Below, piece by piece: positions 16,891 to 26,230 of a stretch of 64,000 nt of DNA. Location: positions 180,041 through 244,040 of the forward strand of contig QOQW01000006.1 of the NCBI GenBank assembly GCA_003327425.1, given 5' to 3'. The notes below the pieces were generated by a model. That model did no database searches and was not told the origin of the DNA. It saw only the letters and a list, made by a program, of their open reading frames with translations. The translations under genes and the position numbers were made by a program. This DNA comes from Candidatus Ozemibacter sibiricus (GTDB taxonomy: Bacteria; Muiribacteriota; Ozemobacteria; Ozemobacterales; Ozemobacteraceae). How positions within the stretch are numbered: position 1 is the stretch's first letter; the number at the start of each line of letters is the position of its first letter.

Positions 16891-17880
16891 ATGGATCTCG
16901 ACCGCTTCAAGCGCTGGATTGGCTTGCGCACCCTCTATCTCAAATGGGTGCTCCCGTTGCGCTTTCCCCTCATCCTGAACATCGAACCGACCAACCGGTG
17001 CAACCTCGCCTGTCGCATGTGTCCGCGGGCCGGCAGTCACCGCCGCGTGACCGATCTCGACTGGGGCTTGTTCGAACGGCTGGTGGCCGAACTGGCGCGG
17101 GAAGGGCCGATCTTGAAGGTCTTCCTGCAAAAGGATGGCGAGCCCCTGTTGCACCCGCGCCTGGCCGAGATGGTCGCCCGCCTGCGCGAGGCGAACGCCG
17201 CCCGCCGGATCTCGATCATCACCAATGGCACCCTGCTCACCGAGGAGCAGTTCGTCCGCCTCGCCGAAGCCGGTCTGCATGATCTGATCGTCAGCATCGA
17301 TGCGGTCGATCCGGCCAATTACCTGCATCTGAAAGGGGCCGACGCCTACGAGCGCGTGACCGCCAACGTGCGGCGCGCCGCCGAACTGAAACGGCGGCAT
17401 GGCTGGCGGTTCCCCGAGATCAAGGCCCGCCTGGTCGCCCGGCGTGGCCGCCAGGCCGAGGTCGACACCTTTCGCCGGCTCTGGACCGGCGTCGCCGATT
17501 TCATCGACATCACGCCCTACCACACCTGGCTGGGGGCAGTACAAGATGAACGCGCCTATGGCGGCGCGCCCCGCTATCCCTGCGCCCTGCTCTGGTACAC
17601 AGGCGTGATCAATGCCGACGGCCGGGTTTCCCCCTGCTGCATCGATTACGACCAGAAGGGCGACCTCGGCCCGATCGGGGAAGGCGGCTTCGCCGCCATC
17701 TGGAACGGCCCCGCCCTGCGCCGGTTGCGCCGGCTCCATCTCGAAGGCGCCTATGATCGCACAGCGATCTGCGGCCCCTGCGAATACTGGTTGATCAAGG
17801 AAAACCTGGGGGCGTGGCTCCGCCGGAAATACCGCCTGCCGCCTCTCCCGGCCGGCGGCGCCGCGTCGAGGCCAGCATGA
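16891..17880 (+). CDS. Radical SAM/SPASM domain protein
   Basis: 329 residues from the ATG at 16891. N-terminal radical SAM core: PTNRCNLACRMCPRAG at residues 33-48 (CxxxCxxC), the GEPLLHP stretch (GE motif), ITNGTLLT, IVSIDA. The C-terminal SPASM-type domain has Cys at about 231, VSPCCIDYD at about 247 and AICGPCEYW near 292-300, so auxiliary Fe-S clusters are likely. SPASM proteins modify peptides or sugars (for example dehydrogenation of sugar nucleotides, protein maturases). Downstream of a GT2 and upstream of a B12-type radical SAM enzyme, a glycan or glycolipid substrate is more likely than a ribosomal peptide, since no precursor-like small ORF is evident. Confidence 0.85.
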   Translation: MDLDRFKRWIGLRTLYLKWVLPLRFPLILNIEPTNRCNLACRMCPRAGSHRRVTDLDWGLFERLVAELAREGPILKVFLQKDGEPLLHPRLAEMVARLREANAARRISIITNGTLLTEEQFVRLAEAGLHDLIVSIDAVDPANYLHLKGADAYERVTANVRRAAELKRRHGWRFPEIKARLVARRGRQAEVDTFRRLWTGVADFIDITPYHTWLGAVQDERAYGGAPRYPCALLWYTGVINADGRVSPCCIDYDQKGDLGPIGEGGFAAIWNGPALRRLRRLHLEGAYDRTAICGPCEYWLIKENLGAWLRRKYRLPPLPAGGAASRPA

Positions 17881-17980
17881 ACGGTCCTTGCCGTTTCCTG
17901 GCCTTCGCTTGTTCCCAGCCGGGCGCTGGCCCGCGCGCCAACCCCTGGCCTGAGCTTTCCTTCGACCTGGTGCAAAGAAC

Positions 17981-19474
17981 ATGATGACCGACCCTGCCTC
18001 TGCTTCTCCCGTGGTGGCTCCGAGCCCGACCTCGTTCCGGGTGGCGTTCGTCAATCCGCCCTTCCTGCCCGACTACTCCCGCGGCCAGCGCTCGCCCGCC
18101 GTCACCCGCAGCGGCACGCTGTATTACCCGATCTGGCTGGCCTATGCCGCGGCGTGGGCCCGCGGCCAGGGCCACGCCATCCTGCTGCACGATGCGGTGG
18201 CCTGGCGGCGTGACGACGCCGCCAGCCTTGACGAGGTTTGTACATTCAAGCCAGATGTGGTTTTGGTCGAGGGCGCCACGCCCAGCATCGAGGCCGACCT
18301 CGCCTACGCCGAACGGCTCAAGGCCAGACTGCCGCCGGGCGCGCAGGTCTTCGCCGTCGGCACGCACGTGTCGGCCCTGCCCGACGAAGCGCTGGCCAAG
18401 GCCCCGACCCTGGACGGCGTGATCGTCGGCGAATACGAGATCCCGCTGCGCGAGATCCTGCGGGCGCGCGTCGCCGGGCGCCCGCTGGCCGGGCTGGAAG
18501 GCGTGGCCGTGCCCGGCCATCCCGCCGGACCGTGCCGCGAGTATCTGACCGACCTCGATCAGCTGCCCTTCGTTTCCGAGATCTATCGCGACTTCCTGCC
18601 CATCGATCGGTACTTCAATCCGAATGCCCACCATCCCATGGTCACCATCCTGACCGGGCGGGGGTGCCCCTTCCACTGCAGTTTCTGCGTCTTTCCGCAG
18701 ACCCTGACGGGGCATGCCTACCGGCGCCGGTCGCTCGAGTCGGTGCTGGCCGAATTCGAGTGGGTGGCGCGTCACCTGCCCCAGGTGCGCGGCATCTTCA
18801 TCGAAGATGACACCTTCACGGCCGATCAGCCGCGGGTTCGCGAGTTCGCCCAGCGGCTGCGGGCCCGGCGCCTGCCCCTGACCTGGACGGCCAACGCTCG
18901 CGCCGACGTTTCCCTGGAGACCATGATCGCCATGCGGGAGGCGGGGCTGCGGGCCTTGTGCGTCGGGTTCGAATCGGGCAGTCAGGCCTTGCTCGATCGC
19001 ATCGGCAAGGGCATCTCGCTGTCGACCATGGAGACCTTCGCGCGACAGGCGCGACAGGCCGGGATCAAGATCCATGGCTGTTTCATGGTCGGCCTGCCGG
19101 GCGAGACGAAAGCCACGATGCAGGAAACGCTCCAGTTCGCCCTGCGTCTGCCCCTCGATACGGCGCAATTCTACCCGCTGATGGTCTACCCGGGGACCCG
19201 CGCCTTTCGCGAAGCCGAGCGGGCCGGCCATCTGGTGCCGAAGAGCTGGCGCGAGTGGCTGTCAGCCGAGGGGCTGCACAACTGCGTCGTCCGCACCGGC
19301 GACTGCGGGCCGGCCGCCCTCGTGCGGTTCTGCAATTTCGCCCGCCGGCGCTTCTACCTGAGCAAGTCGTATCTCTGGTACACATTGCAGAAAGTGCTCA
19401 CCGACGCCGAGGAACGCCACCGCATTCTGCGCTCGGCCCGCACCTTCCTGGGCCACCTGCTCCGGGATGCGTGA
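17981..19474 (+). CDS. B12-binding-type radical SAM protein (second)
   Basis: 497 residues. Cobalamin-binding-like N-terminal domain (VAFVNPPFLPDYSRGQRSP, VVLVEGATPSIEADL, VFAVGTHVSALPDE, DGVIVGEYE), then a radical SAM core with LTGRGCPFHCSFCVFPQ at about 224-240. IFIEDDTFTADQPR, CVGFESGSQALLDRIGKGIS and FMVGLPGET are the standard core strands. It differs clearly from the 14271-15743 protein (different N-terminal half), so the two are not a recent duplication. The extra C-terminal 80 residues are helical and basic. Follows the SPASM gene by 100 bp without a terminator, so cotranscription is likely. Confidence 0.85.
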   Translation: MMTDPASASPVVAPSPTSFRVAFVNPPFLPDYSRGQRSPAVTRSGTLYYPIWLAYAAAWARGQGHAILLHDAVAWRRDDAASLDEVCTFKPDVVLVEGATPSIEADLAYAERLKARLPPGAQVFAVGTHVSALPDEALAKAPTLDGVIVGEYEIPLREILRARVAGRPLAGLEGVAVPGHPAGPCREYLTDLDQLPFVSEIYRDFLPIDRYFNPNAHHPMVTILTGRGCPFHCSFCVFPQTLTGHAYRRRSLESVLAEFEWVARHLPQVRGIFIEDDTFTADQPRVREFAQRLRARRLPLTWTANARADVSLETMIAMREAGLRALCVGFESGSQALLDRIGKGISLSTMETFARQARQAGIKIHGCFMVGLPGETKATMQETLQFALRLPLDTAQFYPLMVYPGTRAFREAERAGHLVPKSWREWLSAEGLHNCVVRTGDCGPAALVRFCNFARRRFYLSKSYLWYTLQKVLTDAEERHRILRSARTFLGHLLRDA

Positions 19475-19551
19475 GCGGCGCGTCGGGCCCTGCCCCGAGC
19501 GCCATGCCAGAAGGGGCGACACCACCGTCGTTGCGGATCAAGGAGGAAGCT

Positions 19552-20712
19552 ATGGGTGAGATCGCGGTCTCGGTCGTCGTGCCGGTCTACAACAATCCGG
19601 AAGGGTTGACGGCCTGCCTCGAAGCGCTGGCGGCGCAACAGACGGCCCGTTCGTTCGAGGTGGTGGTCGTCGACGATGCCTCGACGGTCGACCTGGAGCC
19701 GATCCGAACCGCCTTCTCCCCTCGCCTGTCGCTGCAATGGCAGCGGCTGCCCCGCAACAGCGGCCCCGCCGCGGCCCGCAATGCGGGCATCCAGGCAGCG
19801 CGCGGCGAGCTGGTGCTGTTCACCGACGGGGACTGCCGCCCCGAGCCGCTCTGGCTCGAAGCCCTGGCCCGGCCGTTCGACGATCCCGCCGTGCGGGGAG
19901 CCAAGGGCGTCTATCGCACCGCGCAGACCGATCGGGTGGCCCGGCTGGCCCAGCTCGAGTTCGAGGAGCGGTATGACCTGCTGGCGACCTTTCCCGATAT
20001 CGATTTCGTCGACACTTACTCCGGGGCCTTCCGGCGGGCCGATCTGCTGGCGGTCGGCGGGTTCGACACCTCCTTCCGGCGCGCCGACAACGAAGATGTC
20101 GATCTGTCGTTTCGGATCAAGGCCCGGGGCGGACGGTTCGTCTTCGTGCCGACCGCGGTGGTCTGGCACCGGCACCGGGAAGGCTGGGCCGGCTACGCTC
20201 GCCTCAAGTTCGGGCGGGGGTTCTGGCGTATGAAGGTGTACCGGAAACACCCGCACAAAGCCGGGCGCGACACCTACACGCCCTGGACGCTCAAGGCCCA
20301 GCTCGGGTTGCTTGGGCTGGCGCCCTTGCTGGCGATGGGGTCATGGCTGGGATGGCCTGGCCCGGGGTGGCGCTCGCGCCAGCAGGAATCCGCCTTGGCG
20401 TCCGCTCCTGGGCTCCGTCCGCTCGGAAAGGGGATGATCGGCGGCGGCTTCGCACCCCCGAGAAGGCGCTCAGGCCTTGCCGCGTGGGTCCTTTCGTGGT
20501 TCGCCGCCTGGCTCATCACCTGTCTGCCACTGATGAAGGTGGCCTGGCGTCGAGATCGCTGGTTGATGCCGTGGGTGCCCGTCTTTCTGCTGGTGCGCGG
20601 CGTGGCGCTGGTCGCCGGCATGCTCGCCGGGATCGGATCTGGTTTGCTGGAACCGTGGCCCGCCCGCTCAGGAAAGGCGAATCAGCAGGAGGTCGCCCAG
20701 GTTCGTGGGTGA
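19552..20712 (+). CDS. Family 2 glycosyltransferase with C-terminal membrane helices
   Basis: 386 residues from the ATG at 19552, chosen because AGGAGG lies seven bases upstream. GT-A domain: SVVVPVYNNPEGL, VVVVDDAST, NSGPAAARNAGI, LFTDGDCRPEPL (DxD), then GGFDTSFRRADNEDVDLSFRI (ED box). After residue 240 come two or three hydrophobic segments (about 245-265, 305-330, 340-370), so it is an inner-membrane glycosyltransferase. The stretch between the first two helices, residues 268-308, is an unusual Pro/Gly/Arg/Ser-rich loop (nucleotides 20350-20480). The 3' end overlaps the convergent glycerate kinase gene by 45 bp. Confidence 0.85.
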   Translation: MGEIAVSVVVPVYNNPEGLTACLEALAAQQTARSFEVVVVDDASTVDLEPIRTAFSPRLSLQWQRLPRNSGPAAARNAGIQAARGELVLFTDGDCRPEPLWLEALARPFDDPAVRGAKGVYRTAQTDRVARLAQLEFEERYDLLATFPDIDFVDTYSGAFRRADLLAVGGFDTSFRRADNEDVDLSFRIKARGGRFVFVPTAVVWHRHREGWAGYARLKFGRGFWRMKVYRKHPHKAGRDTYTPWTLKAQLGLLGLAPLLAMGSWLGWPGPGWRSRQQESALASAPGLRPLGKGMIGGGFAPPRRRSGLAAWVLSWFAAWLITCLPLMKVAWRRDRWLMPWVPVFLLVRGVALVAGMLAGIGSGLLEPWPARSGKANQQEVAQVRG

Positions 20713-22104
20713 AGGCCGACCGGGCCAGGCGCGGCCTCGCTCAGCCAGGAAGGTCGCGGTATCGAAGCGGCCCAGGGCCTCGCGCGCCGCCCGACGGTGA
20801 TCCGGCGCGGCAAGATCGTCGGTGGTCAGCCATCCACCGGCCTGCGTTGACGACCCATCTCGACCATCGGTGGCAAGCACTCCGAGGTCGAAGCGATGCC
20901 CCGCCTCGGCCAGGGCCAGGCCGAGGGTCACCGCCAAGGTGGACGCGCGGCCGCCAGCCCCAATGGGGCCCTGCGGCGGGAGGTTCACCTCGGTTTCCCC
21001 CGCGGCGAGATGCCACACCCCGACAGGAACCGCCTGTCGACTCGCCGCGTCGACAAAGCGGTTCGCCCAGACCGCCGGCGATCCAGCCAGGGGCCAGGGC
21101 AAGCGGTTCGCGGCCTGACCCTGCGCTTCGAGCAGGGCGGCCGCTTCGGTCAGGGCATCATCGGGACGGCCCAGCAGCTCGAACGTCCATAGACCGGCGG
21201 GCACCTCGTCCGGCTTGAGGGTTTCGGGGCGGTGGCCGGCTACGCCCTCTTGCAGGATCTCCAGGGCGCGCGGAGGGAACCCGGCGAGCGAGCTGGCGAC
21301 TTCCAGAGCATCCGCGAACGTCGTCGGATCGGGGCAGAATGGGCCTGAGCCGATGTCATGCGGCTGGTTCCCGGGCACATCGGACAGCGCCAGCACCAGG
21401 ACGGGGCTGTGGCGCTGCACGAGCGGTCGCAGCAGCCCCCCGCCTTTGACCGCCGACAGGTGCCGGCGCACCACGTTGAGGTCGGTGATCGGGCGACCGG
21501 AACCGATGAGGGCGGCATGGGCGGCCCGTTTGTCGGTCTGCGACAATCCAGGCGCCGGGGCGGCCAGCAGGGCAGAGGCTCCCCCGCTCATGACGATCAC
21601 CACGGGCACGGTGGCCGGAAGATCGGTCAGGAACGCGATGAGCTGGGCAGTCGCCTGCCAGGTGTGCGGGCCGGGCAGGGGGTGGTCGCCGCGATGGACC
21701 TGCCATCCAGCCCGAGCCAGCCGTGCCAGGATCCCCTGGTCGGGCGGTTGATCTTCGATTCCCGCCCTGGCAGGCTCAGACGTATGGCGGGCCGCCTGCG
21801 AACCAGCGGTCGAGGGGGAATCGCCAGGGTGCGCTCCGCGCCAGGGCAACGGGCGGGCGGGCGCGATCATGGCATCTGTCGGGTGGGCCGGGCCGAGCAG
21901 GAAGCCGCGCGTGCCGACGGCGGCCGTCTCTTCGATGGCGCTGGCCAGGGCGAGGGCGGCTTTGCCGACCACCACCACCCGGGCCGGGGGGGAAAAGGCG
22001 CCGCGTCGGGCGGTGATCGGCCGGCGCGGGTCGAGGCGGGGAAGAAGAACCTGCGGGAACGTCGATAGCAAAAAGGCAGGAGTCATGGGTGAAGGCAAAG
22101 TCAT
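20668..22104 (-). CDS. Glycerate 2-kinase, MOFRL family
   Basis: 478 residues. The N-terminal GckA domain has VVVVGKAALALASAIEE, DHPLPGPHTWQAT, VVIVMSGGASALL, DLNVVRRHLSAVKGGGL and LALSDVPGNQPHDIGSGP; the C-terminal MOFRL domain has LGLALAEAG..DLGVLATDGRDGSSTQAGGWL. It phosphorylates D-glycerate at C2, feeding 2-phosphoglycerate to glycolysis. A poorly conserved Pro/Ala/Arg-rich stretch at about residues 75-125 interrupts the normally continuous GCKA start (PTDAMI to the DHPLP motif), like the inserts in neighbouring genes. ATGs at 22104 and 22086 are both possible. Single gene; its end overlaps the glycosyltransferase gene. Confidence 0.88.
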   Translation of the reverse strand: MTLPSPMTPAFLLSTFPQVLLPRLDPRRPITARRGAFSPPARVVVVGKAALALASAIEETAAVGTRGFLLGPAHPTDAMIAPARPLPWRGAHPGDSPSTAGSQAARHTSEPARAGIEDQPPDQGILARLARAGWQVHRGDHPLPGPHTWQATAQLIAFLTDLPATVPVVIVMSGGASALLAAPAPGLSQTDKRAAHAALIGSGRPITDLNVVRRHLSAVKGGGLLRPLVQRHSPVLVLALSDVPGNQPHDIGSGPFCPDPTTFADALEVASSLAGFPPRALEILQEGVAGHRPETLKPDEVPAGLWTFELLGRPDDALTEAAALLEAQGQAANRLPWPLAGSPAVWANRFVDAASRQAVPVGVWHLAAGETEVNLPPQGPIGAGGRASTLAVTLGLALAEAGHRFDLGVLATDGRDGSSTQAGGWLTTDDLAAPDHRRAAREALGRFDTATFLAERGRAWPGRPSPTNLGDLLLIRLS

Positions 22105-22186
22105 CCCTCATCTTCGGCAAGTTCATTGACCTACTCGAGAGCCTGGGCGGCGGCTTTCGATGAACGTGAAAACGGATGCGAAGCGG

Positions 22187-22215
22187 TTGAATCGATGGAA
22201 ATCCTGTGCTATTCT
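22187..22215 (+). promoter_or_regulatory. Promoter of the competence operon
   Basis: TTGAAT (22187-22192), 17-bp spacer, TATTCT (22210-22215). The ATG at 22235 follows after a short leader that carries GAGGGGG as ribosome site. Confidence 0.5.
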
Positions 22216-22234
22216 CTGGGTGAGGGGGTGTCGC

Positions 22235-23020
22235 ATGGCGAAATACCTCGTCGAATCGCTCAATCAGAAGTTCGAGATCAAGAAGTACCAGGTCTACTTC
22301 AACATCCAGCACGGGGAACAGGCGGAAACGATCCTCGATAGCCTCGATCGGGCCACCACGGGCCTGCAGACCGTGTTCGTCCTGGATGAGCCCCCCGCCG
22401 TCGAGTTCTACCTCTATCCAGATCTGGCCACCATCGAACGGGTGACGCAGCGGCCCATGACCATGGGGGAGACCATCCGCATCCTGCCCGACGAAGGCGT
22501 GATCATGCTTGCCGCTACCCACCTCCCCAAGCTGCTTGGGGAAGAAGTCGTCCGCGCCCTATCCTACCTGCTGTTCAACGTCGGGGTGCGTGAGCGGGAA
22601 GTCGGGATCCGCACCTATCGCACTCCCTCCTGGCTCCGGGAAGGCATCTGCCTGCAGGTGCCGGCCAAGATCCGCCCCGACTCGAAAGACTACCTGGTCG
22701 GCGGCTGGAACACCCTCCTCGAGGCTCTGAAGGCCGAACAGTTGATCAAACCCTCGGTCATGGCCAAGAGCCTGCACCTCATCCCCGACGCCAATCGCCG
22801 GCAACTGGCCATCCATCAGGCGTACTTCATGGTCCGCCTGCTCCTGTCGAACTACGCCGACAAGTTCTTCCGGAAATATGCCACCTTGATGGCGGCGTTC
22901 GAAGACATGGAAGCCGAAAACGCCTTTCAGCAGATCACCAGCTTCGATTTCGAGAAATTCTTCGGCCTCTTCAAGGATTGGGTCCGGACCACCAACGTCT
23001 GGGTCGCCATCAGCGACTGA
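22235..23020 (+). CDS. Gluzincin-like (peptidase MA) protein without HExxH
   Basis: 261 residues from the ATG at 22235 (GAGGGGG upstream); the frame also extends back to 22160 without a better site. The layout follows peptidase MA-like domains: strand-rich start (VEFYLYPDLATIERVT), an acidic GVIMLAATHLPKL strand, then a helix where HExxH should be but which reads GEEVVRALSYLLF, followed by the characteristic TPSWLREGICLQV (xWLxEG) and a helical end (AYFMVRLLLSNYADKF). The zinc ligands are missing, so a binding rather than proteolytic role is likely. No signal peptide. It heads the comEC operon, which suggests a role in DNA uptake or its assembly; this is inference. Confidence 0.6.
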   Translation: MAKYLVESLNQKFEIKKYQVYFNIQHGEQAETILDSLDRATTGLQTVFVLDEPPAVEFYLYPDLATIERVTQRPMTMGETIRILPDEGVIMLAATHLPKLLGEEVVRALSYLLFNVGVREREVGIRTYRTPSWLREGICLQVPAKIRPDSKDYLVGGWNTLLEALKAEQLIKPSVMAKSLHLIPDANRRQLAIHQAYFMVRLLLSNYADKFFRKYATLMAAFEDMEAENAFQQITSFDFEKFFGLFKDWVRTTNVWVAISD

Positions 23021-23026
23021 GGCGCG

Positions 23027-23194
23027 ATGGCTGAAGAACAGAGCGGGGCGGTCTTCCTCATTGCTCTTCTGGTCACGACCCTGGTGGTAGGCGCGTTCGT
23101 CCTCATCGTCAAGTCCGACTACCGAGTCGAACAGATCGTCATCACCAACGAAGACTACTACCCGAACGTGGAAGTGACCACCGAGACCGACTGA
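23027..23194 (+). CDS. 55-residue single-pass membrane protein
   Basis: Starts six bases after the previous stop and ends one base before the comEC GTG, in a gap that otherwise would be empty. It reads MAEEQSGAVFLIALLVTTLV and continues with one hydrophobic helix to about residue 28, then a polar tail of 27 residues rich in Val/Asp/Glu/Thr (VEQIVITNEDYYPNVEV). The tight packing on both sides and amino-acid composition argue that it is real. No family recognised; position suggests a partner of ComEC or ComEA. Confidence 0.6.
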   Translation: MAEEQSGAVFLIALLVTTLVVGAFVLIVKSDYRVEQIVITNEDYYPNVEVTTETD

Positions 23195-23195
23195 C

Positions 23196-26100
23196 GTGGG
23201 CCATTTCATTCTTTTCACCCTGGCCTACATCATCGGGATGGGCCTGGCGGTCATTCTCGAGATTCAAGCGGCCCCATTCTTCCTCCTGTTGGCCGCCTTG
23301 CTGCTCGTCGGCAGCCTCATTCCCCTCTGGCAGAGGCATGGTCAGGCGCTGACCGACGGCGACTTCCACCGTATCCTTCGGGAAGAAGAGGCGTTTCCCG
23401 TGCTCAGCGTCCTCCTGCTGATGGGGGCCATGAGCTGTTTCGGCGTGTTCCGCTATGCCGGGGCGCTGCAAGCGACCGGGCCACGCCACCTCGATCGCGT
23501 CATGGAGGACGCCGACCCCTCGACCAGGTGGCGGGTGGTGGGAGAGGTGGTCGCCGAACCGACCCTCAAGAACGATGTTCTCGAGGTGAAGATCCAGCCG
23601 CGACTGGTTCAGAAAATCGGGACGGCGCGCCACCTTCCGAAAGCAGCCCGGGGCAAGGGCAAAGCCAAAGGCAAAGGCAGGGCCAAGGCGCGAAGCCAGG
23701 GTAGCCGGGCCGCCGGCGAGCCCGGCCCGACCGCGGTTCCCCCGGCCAGCGAGGGCTATGCCCTGCCGGAGGAGCCCCCCGAGCCCGAGCGCGAGGTCGA
23801 TGAGGGGCTGGTGATGGCGCTCATCTACCAGGAGACCGAAGCCTATCGTCTGGTCAAGTTCAAACAGACCGTCGAGCTGATCGGGCCCTTCCACAAGGCC
23901 TCGGTCGCCGCAATCCTGGCAGCCTCGATTACCAGAGGTACCTGCGCAACCAGGGCGTGTTTCGCACCTTCCGGCTCACCGCCCGCTCGGGCCGCTTCGC
24001 CATTCTCTCCGAAGACCCCACCGGCGCCTGGTGGTATCGGTTCGCGCTCCATCTGCGCACCCGCTTCCTGCAGGTCATCAAGCAGACCATGCCGTATCCG
24101 GAGTCCGCCTTCCTGGGTGGCGTCCTGCTCGGCCTGCGGGGCGGCCTGCCGCCGATCGTGGCCACCGAGTTCCGCAAGACCGGGGTGTCGCATGTGCTGG
24201 CGGTATCCGGGCTGCATGTGACTATCATCGCCGGCCTGTTCTATGGCCTCTTCACCCTGTTCCGGGTGCCGCTGCGGGTGTTCGCCCCGCTCATCGTCTT
24301 CTTCCTGTTCACCTTCGCCCTCATCGTCGGATGGCCGAGTTCGGCGGTGCGGGCCGCCTTGATGAACAGCCTGTTCATTCTGTCCCGAGCCTACCTGCAC
24401 GACCGGGGGTTCCGCCTGTCGATCGTCTTCTCGCTGGCCGTGGCCGCGGCCTACATTCTGTCGATGAGCCCGTTGCAACTGACCGAACCGAGCTTCGTGC
24501 TGTCGTTCATGGCCATCTACGCGCTGGCCATGTTCACCGATCCCGCCGAGAAGCTGATGCGGGATACCCTGCGCGGCGACGGGCTCGTGCTGGCCGCCGT
24601 GGCCACCTTCCTGTTCTTTTTGACGGTCACCGTGAAACGCGATCTGGTCATCCATCCCTGGTTCTTCACCGGGACGGCCCTCTATATCGCCCTCGTGGTC
24701 TGGGGCAGTCGACGGCTGGCCGCCAGTTCGACCTTCCAGAGCTACAGCTTCGAGATGCTGCCCGGCTGGTTGAAGAGTTTCACCGCCTCGCAAGTAGCCA
24801 TCTTCCTGGCCATGATGGGTCCGTTGTCGGCCTACTATTTCGGCTCGATGTCCCTCGCCGCGCCGCTGGCCAACATGATCGCCATTCCACTGATCGGATT
24901 GATCGTCCAGCTCGGGCTGATCGCAGCCATCATCGGCGCCTTCCTGCCGGTGGTGGGCGTGCCGCTGGCCCTGGTGATCAATGCGGCCAACTGGCTGGGG
25001 GTCAAGTTCTTCCTGGGTATGGCCCATTTTTTCGCGGTGCTGATCCCGTTTCCCCGCGTCTCGCAACCGGGGCTCGGGTTGATCCTGGGCTATTACGCCC
25101 TGCTCCATCTCTATTTCTATTGGGAACCCATCCGCGACTACGCCCTGGCCCTGGGCGCCGCCATCCTCGACCTCTGGGAAGACCCCGACTACCAGCTGCC
25201 GCTCGGCCTGCTCGGCGGAACGGTGCTCGGGGTCGTGTTCTTCCTGGGCGGGTTCGCCTGGTCCCGCCTGGAGCGGACGCCCACCCTGCGCGTCACCCAG
25301 CTCGATGTCGGCTTCGGCTCCTCTCTGCTCGTCGAGAAGGGCGGTCGGATCGCCCTGATCGATGCCGGCATGCGAGATGGCCTGTCGGAGTACGATGTCG
25401 GGGAACGGGTCATCCAGCCCGCGCTGTCTGAGAAGTTCGCCGATCGGCTCGACCTGGTCATCCTTTCTTCGGCGCTGCCTGAGCGCATCTCCGGCCTTCT
25501 GTCGGTGGCCGAGAACTACCAGATCGGCCGCCTGCTGGCTCCCTTCGACATTCCGACCGATGGGCAGCTCATCCCCTTCCAGGAATTCGTCAAGCGCTTC
25601 AACTTCGCTGACGTCAAGCTCGAGGCCGACTTCCGCCAGGGCATCATCCCCGCCATGCCTCCCAACTACTACCTCGACCAGGCGTTCCAGGCCTTCAATG
25701 GGCTGATCCGCCGCGTCCACAAATCGGGCATCCCGGTGGGCCGGCTCGCCGCCGGCACTCCTGTGCCAGGCTTCGAAGAGACCATCGAGGTTCTCTCCCC
25801 GACTCGCTCTGGCGACCGGTTCGCGGTCTATTACGACGGGGCGATCCTCCAGATCCGGGAAGGGGCGCATCGGCTCGTCTATTCGCCGGGCAGCATGTAT
25901 GCCCTGCCCAAGGTGCTGCCCGAGCGGGTCGATGTGCTGTTCCTGGCCGATCTGCCGTTCCCGCTCGAGGATTTCTGGGGGTTGGTGGCGACCGACCGGG
26001 TGAACCGCATCGCGCTCAGCTTCCGCCGGCCTTCATCGTGGTTGTTCGAAGGGTACTACATGAAGAAGATCGTGGAAGGACGCAGCATCCAGGTGGAACG

Positions 26101-26230
26101 GAAGCTCCGCGACCAGCCCGATCGCTTCTTCCTGACCCAAAGCGACGGGGCCATCCAGGCCGATGTGGTGAAGGATCGGCTGATCGTCCGGCCATTCCTC
26201 GAACGGGAAGGGAAAAGCGCCGCGCCATGA
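23196..26230 (+). pseudogene. comEC: comEC DNA-uptake channel, frameshifted in this sequence
   Basis: Reading begins with GTG at 23196 and, after one lost base near 23910-23912, continues in the next frame to 26230. Before the break: two N-terminal helices and a DUF4131/OB-like part with a Lys/Ala/Gly-rich insert (about 23630-23700). After the break the ComEC sequence resumes as NPGSLDYQRYLRNQGVFRTF, a textbook family match, then the competence domain with VSHVLAVSGLHVTIIAGLF and many membrane helices, and a C-terminal metallo-beta-lactamase-like domain. That last domain begins LDVGFGSSLLVEKGGRIALIDAG but has SSALPERISGL where HxHxDH belongs, so it is catalytically dead. The break sits at GCCGCAATCC, where one A restores the frame (sequencing error or true mutation). 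ComEC moves single-stranded DNA through the inner membrane. Confidence 0.82.

Noticed and set aside
18960..18985. GTTCGAATC, a tRNA T-loop-like sequence
   Set aside because: It encodes the conserved GFESGS strand of a radical SAM protein; no acceptor or anticodon stems are found around it.
23957..26230. A separate gene starting with GTG at 23957
   Set aside because: The frame before it continues in ComEC sequence (NPGSLDYQRYLRNQG), so this is the rest of comEC after a frameshift and not an independent gene.
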